Of a DNA stretch of 64,000 nt, positions 1 to 11,448 are shown one piece after another. Position 1 is the stretch's first letter. Each line of letters starts with the position of its first letter. Made by a program: the position numbers and the translations under genes. Source of the stretch: Heliocybe sulcata. Its lineage: Eukaryota; Basidiomycota; Agaricomycetes; Gloeophyllales; Gloeophyllaceae. The notes below the pieces were generated by a model, which saw only the letters and a program-made list of their open reading frames with translations, was not told the DNA's origin and did no database searches. The DNA lies in NCBI GenBank assembly GCA_004369045.1, contig ML213503.1, positions 2,602,924 to 2,666,923 on the forward strand. The letters are read 5' to 3'.

Positions 1-523
1 GGCGTGGAATTGGTGAATATTAAGGGCATGGGCTTGCGGTTGCGAAGCGTTCATGAGGAAAGGAGCGACTTAGAACGTAGCGAGCCGTAGGGGAAGAGCG
101 TGCTACTGCATCCAAGCTGGCCGACGGATGGCAGACAGCGCGCGCTCTTTCAGAGGGACACGGGATCCGGCGCTGCTGTCAGCTTGATTGTTCAGACTGA
201 TATATTGGACACGCACCCAAAGGCCAGACTTGAGCGCTGGAGCAGAATAAAGGAGTGTATATCCCTTTCGAAGAGTACCGGCCCTAGCGCACACCGTGCT
301 CGACACCGCCAACCTGTATTAGAAACCTAAAGTTTAAAGGAGCGAGACGTAAATTGTGAACAGCGGTTTCCGAGCAATGAACGCTTCATGAGTGCTATAT
401 TTAGCAGAGTCCGCTGCTTAATGCGGATCGTGACAGCTCGGCTACATCCTGGGCACGGTTCGGCTTCTCGCGTGACCGTTCCTCGCCTCGTCGCTGCCGC
501 ACACAGCGCCGACGACGGTGGCG
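1..523. other. Gene-free upstream region
   Basis: No coding region can be supported here. Only short open frames are present, without splice-site patterns or recognisable protein similarity. The right part should hold the promoter and leader of the PXA-domain gene that starts at 524. No clear TATA box was found close to that start. Confidence 0.5.
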
Positions 524-2821
524 ATGGCTGCAGTCGCCCGTCACCGTCCAGCAGCTCGCTCAGTCAAGTCTTCTTCGTCGGTCTCGACGCATAATCCGCC
601 ACCACCCAAACAGACTCAGCAGTCCGTCTCTTTGGCGAAGCGGCTCCTGTTTCCTCAGCTCCCTGCCGGTACAGACCTGCCGCCTCTGCTTGCATCGTCT
701 TCGGCCCCGCCAGAACTCAATGCCGAGCTATACGACTTTATCGCGCTCGCTCTGCGAGCCTTCGTCAATCCTTGGTGGACGAAGATCACGCGTTATGACA
801 AGGAATTCGTGGTGGAAGTGAACCGCATACTTACTGTCGTCATCCGCACGCTTGAGGAGCGGCTAGTAAACACTGACTTGTCGCCCTTGATCTTCCGGGA
901 CATCCCAGCTCTTGTGACCCAGCACTACAAAGACTACCGGAACGCAGCAGCGAAAGTCTCCACCTCCTACGCGATCGGAGGCGCTGCTTCTCTTCCCCAG
1001 CTATTTCATCAACTGCAGCCCCACATGGCGATCACAGCCGAAGGCCAGATACATGAGGACTATGTACGCCAGGCTGTCGATCATATTCTGAAGACATGTC
1101 TGCCCTCGGAGGAATACGAGCCCGAGACGGAGCGTTATATGGTCCGAGAGATAATTCTGAAGGTTCTCCTGGGCAGTGTTGCGCCTAAGGTCACACAGCC
1201 GTGGTTCGTCTACAAGCTTATTTTGGACCAGCTGGGCCCACCCAAGTCCGTAGACAAGCTGTTAGCTGAGGTACGTGCACCTTTGTCGAACTTGTTCCTC
1301 CATTGTGACTGTTCTTCACGGATACAGTGTTTCTGGAGGTATCACCTTTTCGGTGGCGCTTATGTTGATACCGGCTCAGTGCCATGTATTGATATTATAT
1401 ATATAAAGGCAATGATACTATGTTTTGCGACTTGCGCTCGAAGGGTGATACATCCAGAACACCAGACTGCTTCCCGTCTTCTCACTTCATGTATTTTCCC
1501 TGCAAGGATGACAGAAAACTGATATTATTCTGCCAGCCGTCAGGAACCCCACCCTCACGACCCTTCTTCTCCCTCCACTCCCTTACCTTCCAATCCCTCG
1601 TCGTCTTCTTTCTCTCCGCCGTCCAATCCATTTCAACCCTCGGCCTGACCCTCATCAATGCATATAAACAAACTGTCCATACGATCAAGCTCGTTAACGA
1701 GTCGTCGTCTCGTTCCGCCTCTTCCACTCCACCTGTCAAGCCTACGCCCGAGCAAAGCGACAGTGATTCAAACGACCCTGCCCGAATTAGCGGGAATATG
1801 AAGAGGAATCCGTCTCCTGCACCGTCATCGGGGTACACCCTGAAATCTGAATATGATGCGGTTTCCGGGCTAAGCACGGGCCATATCGTGACGCCCTCGT
1901 CTCCGGAAGGGACTTCCAATTATCTGGACGGACCTCTAGAGATGGTGGCGGAGCTGCTAAGCATGCACGACCGGTTTGCCTCCGCGACAGTCATGGGCAT
2001 AGTAGAAATGGTTTGCGCCGCTTTCACGCCTTTCCTGGACAAGTACGTATCCTCGGATCGCATTCTCTGCGGAAGTAGTCCCTCACGGTGTCGTCCAGGT
2101 TCCTACCCTATATGCTGTACAAGCACGCTTTGTCTGCCGCGCAGATCACGAAGATAGTTGGGATCGCGAAGAACACGCTTTTCCCTAACGGTTACCCCGC
2201 GCCACCGCCCGTGGATCCTACGCCTGAAGAACAAGTTGTAATTCGAGAAAACCTAGGCAAGCGAATCCTGGAAAAGATACCATGTAAGTCTCGCGCCTTT
2301 CAAGCACAATTATATCGAGCTTGACATGTACTCCCAATTTCTAGCCGCTGCGTCGCCACTTTTCGGTCCGACACCTGCAGCCCGCTTGGAGACAGTCAAC
2401 GCCCTGCTGGATCCGCTTTCGTCGGCGGCATGCAATAAGCATCTGTTCCTCTTCATTCTGGACCTCATACTGCTTACGATATTCCCCGAAATGGGTGTCT
2501 CCAACGGCAGCCTAGGCTTGGATGCCTACAGTTCTGCGCCCGACGGGAGTGACCGGAATCAGTCGGCAGTGGGCATAGGGTTAAGGCCGGATTTGGGTCG
2601 AACGCTGTCGATTACTCCTCCTGGTTCAGCAACGTCGCGATGAGAGGCGTGAAGATGTTGCTTATACCCATCATGACATGGATAATGACCTTCGATATGA
2701 CATACTCTATAATTGTTCTAGTTCGGGATTATCAGGGCGAGAAATGTACGTTTTAATAACGTATTCGAGGTACATGGCTATCAGCGTCCCTCTGTCCGTC
2801 GCGAGGACAATGAAGAAGTGA
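524..2821 (+). CDS. PXA-domain protein (sorting-nexin-type)
   Basis: The PXA domain is a helical, membrane-associated module of Mdm1/SNX13-type proteins in endosomal or ER-contact traffic; no PX domain is visible, as in the fungal 'PXA domain protein 1' type. I start at the ATG at 524. The first exon (to 1270) carries the PXA core, including FVNPWWTKITRYDKEF and LVTQHYKDYR. Further exons give VAELLSMHDRF and FLDKFLPYMLYKHALS, joined over an intron at 2043-2098; another intron is at 2284-2343. Two or more introns lie in 1271-1515. The tail is hydrophobic (MLLIPIMTWIMTFDMTY), suggesting a C-terminal membrane segment. The 3' end is uncertain: this tail is in one frame, while the likely last residues (AISVPLSVARTMKK, stop at 2821) are in another, with no room for a normal intron. 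The neighbour on the right is convergent, about 110 bp away. Confidence 0.7.
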
Positions 2822-2928
2822 GTACGAAACATAAAGAGGGATAAAGATAAGTAAGACTAGTACAAGCTTCGATAACTTCTTTCCTTGCTGTTCCACCGCC
2901 AATACACTTTCTGACCCACTCCGGTATC

Positions 2929-3751
2929 TCACAACTTGAACGGCGTCCTGGGGTACTCGACCTTTGCCACAGCGGCGTCGTCGACGAACCAGTAAAGTTG
3001 GCCAGGAGAGGCCGGCCGAACGCGCGAGGCGGGGAGGCCCTCCTCCGGCTTGTCGAGCACGGTCTTTAGGATATCCTGCTTGCTCTCTCCAGCCGCGACG
3101 AACGCGACGCGCGCGGCGTGGTTGATGACGGGGAACGTGAGCGTGATGCGCTTGGGCGGGGGCTTGGGCGAGTCCTCGACGTACGCGACCCACCTGTCCT
3201 CCTCGGAGAGCAGCTCGTGGCCCGGGAAGAGCGAGGCGGTGTGCCCGTCCGGGCCCATGCCGAGGAGGATGAGGTCGAAGACGGGGAAGCGCGCGGAGTC
3301 TTTCTGCGCGAACTCGTGGATGAGCTCTTTCTCGTACGCGTCGGAGAGCTCCTCGAGGTCGTTCAGGAGAGAGGGGTCGAGTGTGTGGATGTTTTCTTTC
3401 GGGATGGGGACTTTGGAGTAGAACTCGTTCGTGCAGAGGAGATGGTTGGAGTCGGGGTCGTCGAGCGGGACGGCACGCTCGTCGGCGTAGAAGACTTGCC
3501 TGCACGTTCCCAGCGTGAGCGTCGTCGCAGACCAGTAGAATGGAAAGAGCGTACCACTTGTCCCACTTGACGCCGGAGCGCTTGGCGAGCGCGCTGAGCT
3601 GCTTCGGCAGCGACCCGCCAGACAGGGCGATCGTGAACCTGCCCTTCTTCTCAATGGCATCCTTCTGCGCCTTCACGACAAAGTCGGCGAGGGCGTCTGT
3701 GAGGTCGCTCGGAGTCGCGAATGAGCAGACGATGGGAGCGGAGGCGACCAT
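2929..3751 (-). CDS. SOL3: 6-phosphogluconolactonase
   Basis: It hydrolyses 6-phospho-D-glucono-1,5-lactone to 6-phosphogluconate, the second step of the oxidative pentose phosphate pathway, in the cytosol. Two exons (3751-3555 and 3499-2929) are separated by a 55-nt GT-AG intron and sum to 255 codons plus stop, the usual family length. Family motifs are seen in order: [11 protein letters not shown] near residue 42, [32 protein letters not shown], and [15 protein letters not shown]. The glycine-rich phosphate-binding segment and the DERxVP segment are intact, so it should be active. The next pathway enzyme, 6-phosphogluconate dehydrogenase, lies at 22.2-24.2 kb on the same strand. The symbol follows yeast; SOL4 or PGL would be equally fair. 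Confidence 0.95.
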
Positions 3752-4211
3752 GGCTAGTGCGCAGACGATGAAGGTAGTAACTAATTAGTTAGAACAAGAG
3801 TCGGGTAACACTGACTATATGGTCAGCAGAGGATTATCAAGTGTGATGTCATCGGATTCGTCAACCTTATCGTCTCAATCTTCAGCCACAGTTGGGCCAC
3901 AATTCGGCCACAGCGTACGTAGGCAAGAAAAGTTGGCCAGAAAGCCACATCGCGTCTGGTGAAGTGGGACACGCTTCTACGGCGCGTCTGTGATTCCTTG
4001 AACAGAGGTATCAAGTGACTCCACAACGTCTGCCAGGCACTCATATGGTTGCCACTCACGGGAATGCTTCCGCTCAGGCTTCTCTCGAAACGAAGAATTC
4101 AAGTTACATTCTGCCAAGCATATGTGGGTATAATTGATACTATTGTACATGTATTGATACAAGCATGGCTACATTATACATGAGATTGCAATTGTCCTTT
4201 ATTCATGTCGC
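3752..4211. other. Intergenic, promoter side of the lactonase gene
   Basis: No gene is supported. The left part should hold the promoter of the lactonase (minus strand) and the right part the 3' end of the F-box gene. The stretch is locally AT-rich, with two near-copies of ATTGATAC around 4133-4160. Open frames here are short and unlike any known protein. Confidence 0.5.
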
Positions 4212-5543
4212 TCAGTATTCCATCGCGTCCGAATCCAAATCTTTCTTCACGACCTTCCCCCCAAAGTCTTCGCTATACCACCGCATGCCGCCATTAACCA
4301 GACTTGCTACCCAATCATGCTGTCTCCTCTGCAGGTGAATATCCGCCTCTCGCAACTCCGAGCTCCTCGACTCCAACATCTCCTCGACAGCGTCCTCAGG
4401 GTAATCCTGCGGGCCCACACTAAGGTGAAGCCTGAAGGCCTCCAACCTCGGCAGCAGACAGCCATGCCCATCCGCCCTCCGCGTCAAAGCCTCGAATATC
4501 TGCTTCGAGGGGAAATTGAATCGCCCGACCCCATCAATCTCCAGGCGCTTCAGACTCGGCATGAGCTCGCAGAGCGTGATAAAGTCCTGGAACGCGTCGA
4601 TGCGGAACCCGGTGACGCTCAGGCTCTCGAGCTGGCACTGCGAGCGCTTGAGCAGCGGCGCGAGCTCGCGGAAGAGCGGCACGATGTGCCCTGGGATGCT
4701 GACTTCGAGGTGCCGCAGCGCGGGCGCGGCGAAGTGGTCCAGCGCGTAGATGAACCCGAGCACGCGCCGGGGGTGCAAGCGCAGCGTCTCCATGTGCGGG
4801 AAGGTGACGGGCACGGGGGCGCCGCCGACGAGGAAGACCTCCCCGCCCGGGGTAAGCGTGCACGACTTCAGGGACGTGCAGTCCCGCAGGACTTCGAGCC
4901 AGTGCTTCGTCGGCTCCCACCCCTCGACGCGGAGATCCGTGAGCTGCGACCAGGGGAGGACGAGGCGCGGGAGGCCCTTGCCTGTCAGGTCTTCGATGGT
5001 TAGACTCCGCAGGTGCGGCGAGTGTTCGAATGTGGTTAGATTGCTCTCTGGGAAGTCACGCTGGCGCGGGAACGTAATAGACAGGGTCTCGAGGTGTGGC
5101 ATGGGCGACTTGGGGACGTCGTCGTAGAGGCTAGTGGGGGAGGAGAGTTGGAGATCCTTGCAGCGTGGGATGTGGGTAGAGAGGGAGAGCGGAGGTCGGG
5201 CGTTCTCGATGGTGGGGATGGTGAGGGAGAGGGAAAGGGGATGCGCGCCAGAGTGCTCGAGCCAGGCGCTCGCGAAGGAGGTGAGGGACTCGAACGCGGC
5301 TTTGTTCTCCATCATTGGACTCTGGAGTTTGAAAGATGTCCAGAGACAGGACGTCATGAGCGCGCAGGCTCTCCAGGTCCTGCAGACGCGGGTGAGTAGT
5401 AGCGGAGCGCATTTCGCGCTGGGAGTCATGTAGGGCTCGGAGTCGTCGAGACAGTGGATAAATATCTCTGAGAGCATCTCGACGGGCAGTTTCTCTGCTG
5501 AAGAGAGGGGGACTGGGCGTCCGTCGATGTATTTTGCGGCCAT
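4212..5543 (-). CDS. F-box/LRR-like protein (copy A)
   Basis: F-box proteins bind Skp1 and select substrates for SCF ubiquitin ligases; the target cannot be read from the sequence. This is a single exon of 443 aa. The F-box is near residue 18 (LPVEMLSEIFIHCL), followed by LLLTRVCRTWRACALMTSCLWTSF, the usual Agaricomycete form. The rest is a series of degenerate leucine-rich repeats (HLETLSITFP, LRSLTIEDL, LTDLRVEGW, LKRLEIDG). The frame is open upstream to 5816, but I choose the ATG at 5543: the protein then begins just before the F-box, and a TTAAATA element sits about 85 bp upstream. A divergent F-box gene starts at 5917. Such families expand and turn over quickly in mushrooms. Confidence 0.8.
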   Translation of the reverse strand: MAAKYIDGRPVPLSSAEKLPVEMLSEIFIHCLDDSEPYMTPSAKCAPLLLTRVCRTWRACALMTSCLWTSFKLQSPMMENKAAFESLTSFASAWLEHSGAHPLSLSLTIPTIENARPPLSLSTHIPRCKDLQLSSPTSLYDDVPKSPMPHLETLSITFPRQRDFPESNLTTFEHSPHLRSLTIEDLTGKGLPRLVLPWSQLTDLRVEGWEPTKHWLEVLRDCTSLKSCTLTPGGEVFLVGGAPVPVTFPHMETLRLHPRRVLGFIYALDHFAAPALRHLEVSIPGHIVPLFRELAPLLKRSQCQLESLSVTGFRIDAFQDFITLCELMPSLKRLEIDGVGRFNFPSKQIFEALTRRADGHGCLLPRLEAFRLHLSVGPQDYPEDAVEEMLESRSSELREADIHLQRRQHDWVASLVNGGMRWYSEDFGGKVVKKDLDSDAMEY

Positions 5544-5625
5544 ATTGTGCTTGAGGAGAGTACTGGGGTACGGTTGTGAAGAAGAGTGCGCAGTGGTGTA
5601 TGTGCCGGTTGGAGTGGCAATGGAA

Positions 5626-5632
5626 TATTTAA
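5626..5632 (-). promoter_or_regulatory. TATA-like element of F-box gene A
   Basis: Read on the minus strand, TTAAATA lies about 85 bp upstream of the ATG at 5543. This is the same distance seen for the clear TATA boxes at 14215, 53346 and 62892, and it argues against using the upstream in-frame ATGs. Confidence 0.45.
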
Positions 5633-5916
5633 GGCGGGAGGGGAGTGGGTTTAGAGTGCAGGCTTCGCGAAGTTCGAAGGCCATGACCGAACGTTGGCCG
5701 AACGGTGGCCGAGTGCGAATACGCGACGGCCAGGCAGGATGTTCTATGATTGGCGCTGCCGTACGACAAGCCTGACGACTGTAGTGGAGACGCCACCGAA
5801 ATGCTTCCAGGGCCACGTGCTCTGACGTCCCCAGGAACTTGCCGAGAATCGAAGCACTCGCTTACTGGCCCTCTCATCTGTCAGCATATATCGCGTTTGG
5901 CCAGCAGTCACGAGAC

Positions 5917-7128
5917 ATGCAACCCGACCCACCCGCATCGTTTCTGTCGCTGCCTCACGAACTGCGCGAGGCCGTCGTCGCCCACCTACACACCCCGGCA
6001 CAACTTCTCTCGCTTGCCCTCACCTGTCGTCGTCTCTGCCTGCTCGTTATCCCTGATTACCTTCACTACTGCCGCATCCGCACCTTTATCTGCGCAGAGG
6101 AGCTCTGGGACCACCTCATAGCGTCCCCTGTGCTCGCACGCAATGTCAAGGAGGTCATACTATGCAGACGGGACTATCGCATCCCCAAGGGGTTTCACAT
6201 AGATGATTCGGCGTGTCGGAGACGGCAGGAACTCTATCATGAAGGCATGCTCCAGCTCGCCGAGGCGCTGAACCACATGCCGAACCTCAGGTCGTTTCAG
6301 TTCCCTCCCGGTGTTCGAGGGAAGAATGACGAGGTATGGGAGGCGCTCGCCGAGTCTTGTCCGAACCTGCGAGAGCTGGTCGTGTGGGATTGGTGTCCCT
6401 CTGACTTCGAGTTCCGTCCGATATACGAATCCAAGGTGTGGATGCTATTTTGGGATTCAAATACTGTATGAACGTCAGTTGTTTAGATGTTCGACCTGCA
6501 AAACCTGACCGTCTTCAAACTCTACAATGCCGCGTACGCAGGCAGCATCGTCGCTCCCCCAACCCACCGCCTGCGCCACTTCCTCCTCAACTGCCCGAAC
6601 CTCGAGGAGCTCGTCATCCTCTTCCAGTTCGTCGACAGGCGCATCACGACACCGCTCGACTCTGTCTTTGACTCTGTAGACTGGCCTAGGCTGCGGTCCC
6701 TCGAGCTCTCGTACGTGTCATGCGGCGCGGACATCGCGAGCAGATTCTTCAGGCGACATCCGTCTATTGAAAAGATACATCTGTTTGACGACTTCTACGA
6801 CCGCGTAGACATGACTTTTGTTGAGCAGAGCACGCTGCCCCGGTTGAAGACCTTCCATGGGACTGTCGCGAGTTTGAAAGCACTCGCGACGGCGGGCTCT
6901 CCACTTCAGGATGTCACCATCCGATGGGTCTTGCTTAATCAAGATATTGTTCTGACCTTGGTAGAGAAGTTCGAGGCTATCAAATTGGAAGAACGGAAAA
7001 ACGATCCGGATTATTGGATGATTAGGATATTCGAGAGCGTCCCTCGCGTTGTATTGACGGATGGGTCGGCACGCGTCAGGGCTCAGATGTCGTCTGGGAG
7101 GTTCAGCTTCCAGTGGGAGACGATCTGA
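5917..7128 (+). CDS. F-box/LRR-like protein (copy B)
   Basis: Two exons (5917-6435 and 6487-7128) separated by a 51-nt GT-AG intron with a TATGAAC branch region give 386 aa. The F-box is at the N-terminus (LSLPHELREAVVAHLHTPAQ followed by LLSLALTCRRLCLLV), then come LRR-like segments such as MPNLRSFQFP, CPNLRELVVWDW, CPNLEELVILF and RLRSLELSYV. I prefer the ATG at 5917 over the in-frame ATG at 5839, because the F-box then sits where the family normally has it. It is divergent from F-box gene A but clearly different from it in sequence, so the pair is not a recent duplication. Substrate and regulation are unknown. Confidence 0.75.
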
Positions 7129-7467
7129 AGGTACCGCTATTGGTCTCCAGTCTATGCTTGTCGCTTTTTTAATGATTGCTCTGTGTCGATTTGTTGAAAT
7201 TATGATCAGTCTCTGGATTTCTTACTCTCGTCTTTCCTTGCTCAGTTGCATATCGGTAAATCCTCGATAACTCTAGCAGGCTGTCCTCATAGTGTATGTC
7301 TCATAACTGTAGGCTTCCAGTTCCTTTATCGCAACTTAGATATTGAGCGCGGCCCGGCTCGGACCGGAAACCATAATTATTGGCGGCCATTAACCTCGTT
7401 CACAAGTTCTCGATCGCGGACATACAGGATCGCTTCATATCTCCCTGTGACTCGACTAATCACAGAT
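7129..7467. other. Intergenic, promoter of chromodomain gene
   Basis: No gene is supported between the F-box stop and the chromodomain start. The stretch is locally AT-rich and should contain the F-box 3' UTR and the chromodomain gene promoter. No clear TATA box was found. Confidence 0.45.
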
Positions 7468-10400
7468 ATGCCTCGCAAAAGCAAGAAACAGCCCGAACGC
7501 ACGCCATCTTTAGAACCAGATGATGGCCAGTGGGACGAGAGCGGCGAGGAACTATACACTGTCGGTCCGTACTGGGACGTCTGCGCGTTCGAGCGGACGC
7601 GCTCGCTGATGCGCGTGTAACTAGAGGTTGTTGAGCAAGCTAGGGTGGGCTCTGACGCGAAATGGGTGCGTTTCTAGCGGATACGCAGTTGCTGTAGCAA
7701 GACTGAGGCACGGCTTTCTCGATCGTAGGAGTACCTTGTCAAGGTACGCGCGCCGACTACGGTTCCTCAGGATGCATAGATTTATGGTGTGCTGTAGTGG
7801 GCCGGGTACGACTCGTCCGATGATACGTGAGTGGCAGTCTGCACTTGGCTCCCGCACGCGTGTGTTCATTTGTCCTCAGATGGGAGCCCGAGGAGAACCT
7901 CGAGGCGTGCAGCGAGCTGCTGAAGCGGTTTTGGAGCCACATTGGGCTCGACGATGAGGACTACCCGGTGGGGTATGTGGCACGCGCGCGGTCGGACTGG
8001 ATAAGTATGTGCTTTTCTATTTATTATGCTGGAGGTGCGGGTGATTGAGTGATTGGCTGCTGTGGTAGAGAAGGAGAAGAAGCTTTTTGCGCAGGTTGAG
8101 AAGGAGGAGAAGGAGAGGAAGGAGAGGGGAAAGAAGAAGAGGGAGAAGGCGAAAGAGAAGAGTTTGGTGAAGAGCGTGGGCTCGTTTTACTCGCGTGCTG
8201 TCGGATGAGCTGATTGATGGCTTTACAGAAGGAAAAGGAGAAGCGGAAGTCGCGGACATTGGCCTCCCCGGTGCGTTCCTCGCCCGACAGCCCGCTTCCA
8301 AAGAAAGACAAAGGAAAAGGAAAGGCGAAGCGAATTGAGCTTGTAAGCCAGTCTCTCCTGCACCGATACAGACCTCTTACTGATACCATACGCGAGGTGG
8401 GGGACCCCATATCAGAGGACGACATGCCCTTGTACGACCTTCCCCGCAAGAACTCGAATCCGCTCAAAAGGAGGATCGATTCGCCGGAGGATGAGGCAAG
8501 GTGTTTAGTCAACACACGCTGGCGCATGTTGGGCTGACACACTTTAGCTCCCCCCGGGCAAGGATGCTCCTAGTATGCCGGCCGTGGAGAAGACGGACAA
8601 GCCAGAGTCTAAGCGGCCTCGAATATTGATCGACACAAATGTCCCGGCTTCGTCTGTCCCTGCTTCAGTGCCAGTGCCGGTTGCGGAGGTCGGTCTGCCA
8701 GCTTGAAGATTTGCCTCAGAGCAGAGCTCATCTTGTTATTTAGGATACTATAGCGGCACCACCCCTGCATCGTTCACCGTCGCCGGCAGCATCCGAACAT
8801 GACTCTCTCTTCTCGCGAGAGTCCTCCCCTGAAGCGCCATTAGCCTCGCCGCCGAAACCACCACCACCACCTGTCCCCGCACACCGTGCGCCGCCAAAAG
8901 TGAAGATGATGGATATCCCCTCGAACGCTATCGCGGGCGGCAGCGCGCTCTCCACGAAGCAGCGGATCGTGGCCGCAGGCGGCGGCGCTTCGCCGACGGT
9001 ACCTGGCTCTGCGCCACGGCCGCCCGTGCCCAGAAAGAACTCGTCGCTCGCGAAGCTGGCGTTTAAGAAGAGCGTTGTGCGGGATCCGAGGAGGGCGGGG
9101 TCGAGCGGGCATGCGAGCCCCGCTGCGGCTGCTTCGCCTCCGGCTGCCCAGCCGAGTTGGTTTACGTCGCCTCCACCTGGGGATGCGATGGAGATGGTGC
9201 AGTCGCCGGTGTCTATTGACCATGAGTACCCCCCGCAGACGCCAGAGGCGATCTTCTCCGCTCCCGAGCCGGGGTATGTGATTTATTTAGAGACGCTAGG
9301 ATTTGATTTTTCGACTAAGTTACCCGTAGGCCGTCTCGCGTTCCGAGTCTGCCTACACTGGCTCGCTCGAAGCAGCATACCGAAGCTGACAAATTCCTTG
9401 CGTCAATTATGCCGCCCGAGTGCGTAATTCCCGTTTTATGCGATGCGTGTCTGACAATGTTGCAGACTGGCTGCACCGATGGAGTAGGTGTCAGCGTCTT
9501 ATCTGAGTGCGCTGCGTGTTGACAAGCCTTGACGCTTAGCGAGGACCAGCCAATGCCAGGTCCAACTGCAGGACCATCGGGAATGAAGACAATCAAGGGT
9601 CCAGCTTTCGGTCGGCAAGTCCTCCTTGTTTTGCATATCTTGACGGTAAGGCTCACATAACCGGCTGTTAGGATTCCCAAGAAGTGGAAATGGACGGGCG
9701 ACCTCTTCCTTCAAAAGGACCCGGGAAAGGCGGACCATTTCGCGCAGGTTGCACTGACAGACGCTACCGAACATCTGCAAGACGGCTTGCGTTTCAGCAT
9801 ATGCTTTGCGTCTGTCGATTCGTTACGGCTCAAGAAGATGTTCGACGTATCGGATCTGGACATCCTATTATCCTCGTGTGCCAGGCCACAGCAGCTCGCA
9901 AAGCTGTTTCCACTAGGCGATGCGGATACCAAGCCCGTTGAGACTCTGGCGAAGTATATGCTGAAAAGGAAAAAGGTTCGGTTTCCCTTGTCCTTCGCTG
10001 GCTGCCGTATCTGAGCGGTACCGGTTATAGATGACATACGCTACTCTTGTGGTAAATGATATCGCGCTAGGGATTCTGCTTGTTTTCCCTTCTGCTATGA
10101 GCAAGCTTGCAGACATTTTCAAAGCGCCACCGGATCTACGGGAGAGTAATTTCCTCACTGCCGTGCTGCTTCCTTGGAGACTTACCTCGGCAAGGTATGA
10201 GAAGATTCAGTGGCAGGGGAGAGGGGAATTGCCTGACGGGGACGACGGGCCAGACTCGGGAAGGGCCATTCCCACCGATGCTAGGGTGCCTGCATCCGTT
10301 CTGCAGGCAATTCACATTCTCAACTTTCCTCAATGGCTCTGGGACCACATGCGGAGCCCGAACAGACCGCATTGCGTGTGGAACACCAGTGACGGAACTC

Positions 10401-11448
10401 CCCTTAAGCCAGGTGTAGAAACGGTTGCTCTCCGGACTATCATGAAATACTGCAATGCCACAGACGTGGGCCATAAGGCCGACGTGCGCGTCGTTTTCGT
10501 TCACATAGGCTCACTAACTACCCTCCACAAAATCCCAGGCTTTGTCGAGCGCCGGCTCAGAAGAATGGAGGTACAGTTTGTCACCTACGGTACGCACCAA
10601 AAGGTACCGGTTGGGCGATGGGGCATGCGCGAAATTTTTGCAGCGGGTATGACCGGTAATAGTATTCTCGAGAACGTTCAGACTGATGTTGTTTTAGGGG
10701 GTGTTGTGACCTTCACTCCGAGTGCCTTCGTGGATACTCCCGTCACGACTTTCCAGCTCATTTCTCGTATAAACGAACATCCTCTATGGCAATGCTACGT
10801 GACGCCGGCGATGGTAGCTGCCGTCGTCCGGCACGCGTACAAGGACCAAAAAGAGAAAGCTCAGTCAGAGAGGTAGCTCATTTACCATGGTCCCATCCTG
10901 TCGTCGAGGTGCTAAATGAACTTGACAGCGATAAGGATCCATTAAATCGGCGAATTCTCGAGCTCATCGAAGACGGTCACATCTTGTTCCTTCAAACACC
11001 TCCTCTCATTCGCGGGACTAAGCAAGGAGCAAGCCCGAGTCAGGACTGGATCTCTCTACAAACAGTACTAATGCGGTTATCTGGCCGCGGGCTATTGAAC
11101 GAATGCACAAGACTCTTCCAGAGTCAATTCGCGAACGTCTCGGAGATGAACATTCATTCTGCCATGATACAGAACATCTCGCAAGGGCTGACATGGGTGG
11201 AGTCGCAGCCGGTGTTTCAAAAGGAATTCCGCCGTTTCGTGGTTGTGACCGGGCTCCAAGAAAAGAATATACCTTGGGATCGGGACGGCGTGCGTCTGTT
11301 TTCTTTCAATTCGCAACAGACCAAACGTTCTGACACTGCTCAGTTTGAATGGTACCCGGTATCAAATTTTAGGTTCAAGGACGACTGGTTCCCAGAAGAA
11401 ATATTGCATTCGATGGAGAAGGGGTTGAAAAACCCACACCCAAAATAA
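7468..11448 (+). CDS. Chromodomain protein, 15 exons, about 1056 aa
   Basis: A likely reader of methylated histone H3 in heterochromatin. Exons: 7468-7564, 7625-7665, 7729-7743, 7798-7826, 7880-8004, 8069-8166, 8229-8500, 8574-8688, 8744-9273, 9330-9419, 9466-9483, 9540-9614, 9672-9975, 10031-10872, 10929-11448. They sum to 1057 codons. The chromodomain is spread over exons 1-5: YTVEVVEQ, then WEYLVKWAGY, then TWEPEENLEACSELLKRFW. All three HP1-type cage aromatics (Y, W, Y) are present. A Lys/Glu-rich stretch follows, then a Pro/Ser-rich disordered region (residues about 250-450), then a globular C-terminal half I do not recognise, with VLPWRLTSARYEKI and GGVVTFTPSAF. No chromoshadow domain is visible, so this is not a plain HP1. 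A long C-terminal half recalls S. pombe Chp1 in layout only; that comparison is inference. Confidence 0.82.
9615..9671 (+). other. GC-AG intron in the chromodomain gene
   Basis: The exon ends ...TTCGGTCG and the intron begins GCAAGT, the known strong consensus for GC-type donors; it ends CTGTTAG. The join gives FGR-IPKKWKW in frame. No GT donor nearby joins these two coding segments. Confidence 0.7.

Noticed and set aside
5544-5816. N-terminal extension of F-box gene A to the first in-frame ATG
   Set aside because: A TATA-like element and the usual F-box position favour the ATG at 5543; the extension has no protein-like pattern.
7468-11448. Plain HP1 (Swi6-type) identity for the chromodomain gene
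   Set aside because: The protein is over 1000 aa and no chromoshadow domain is visible.
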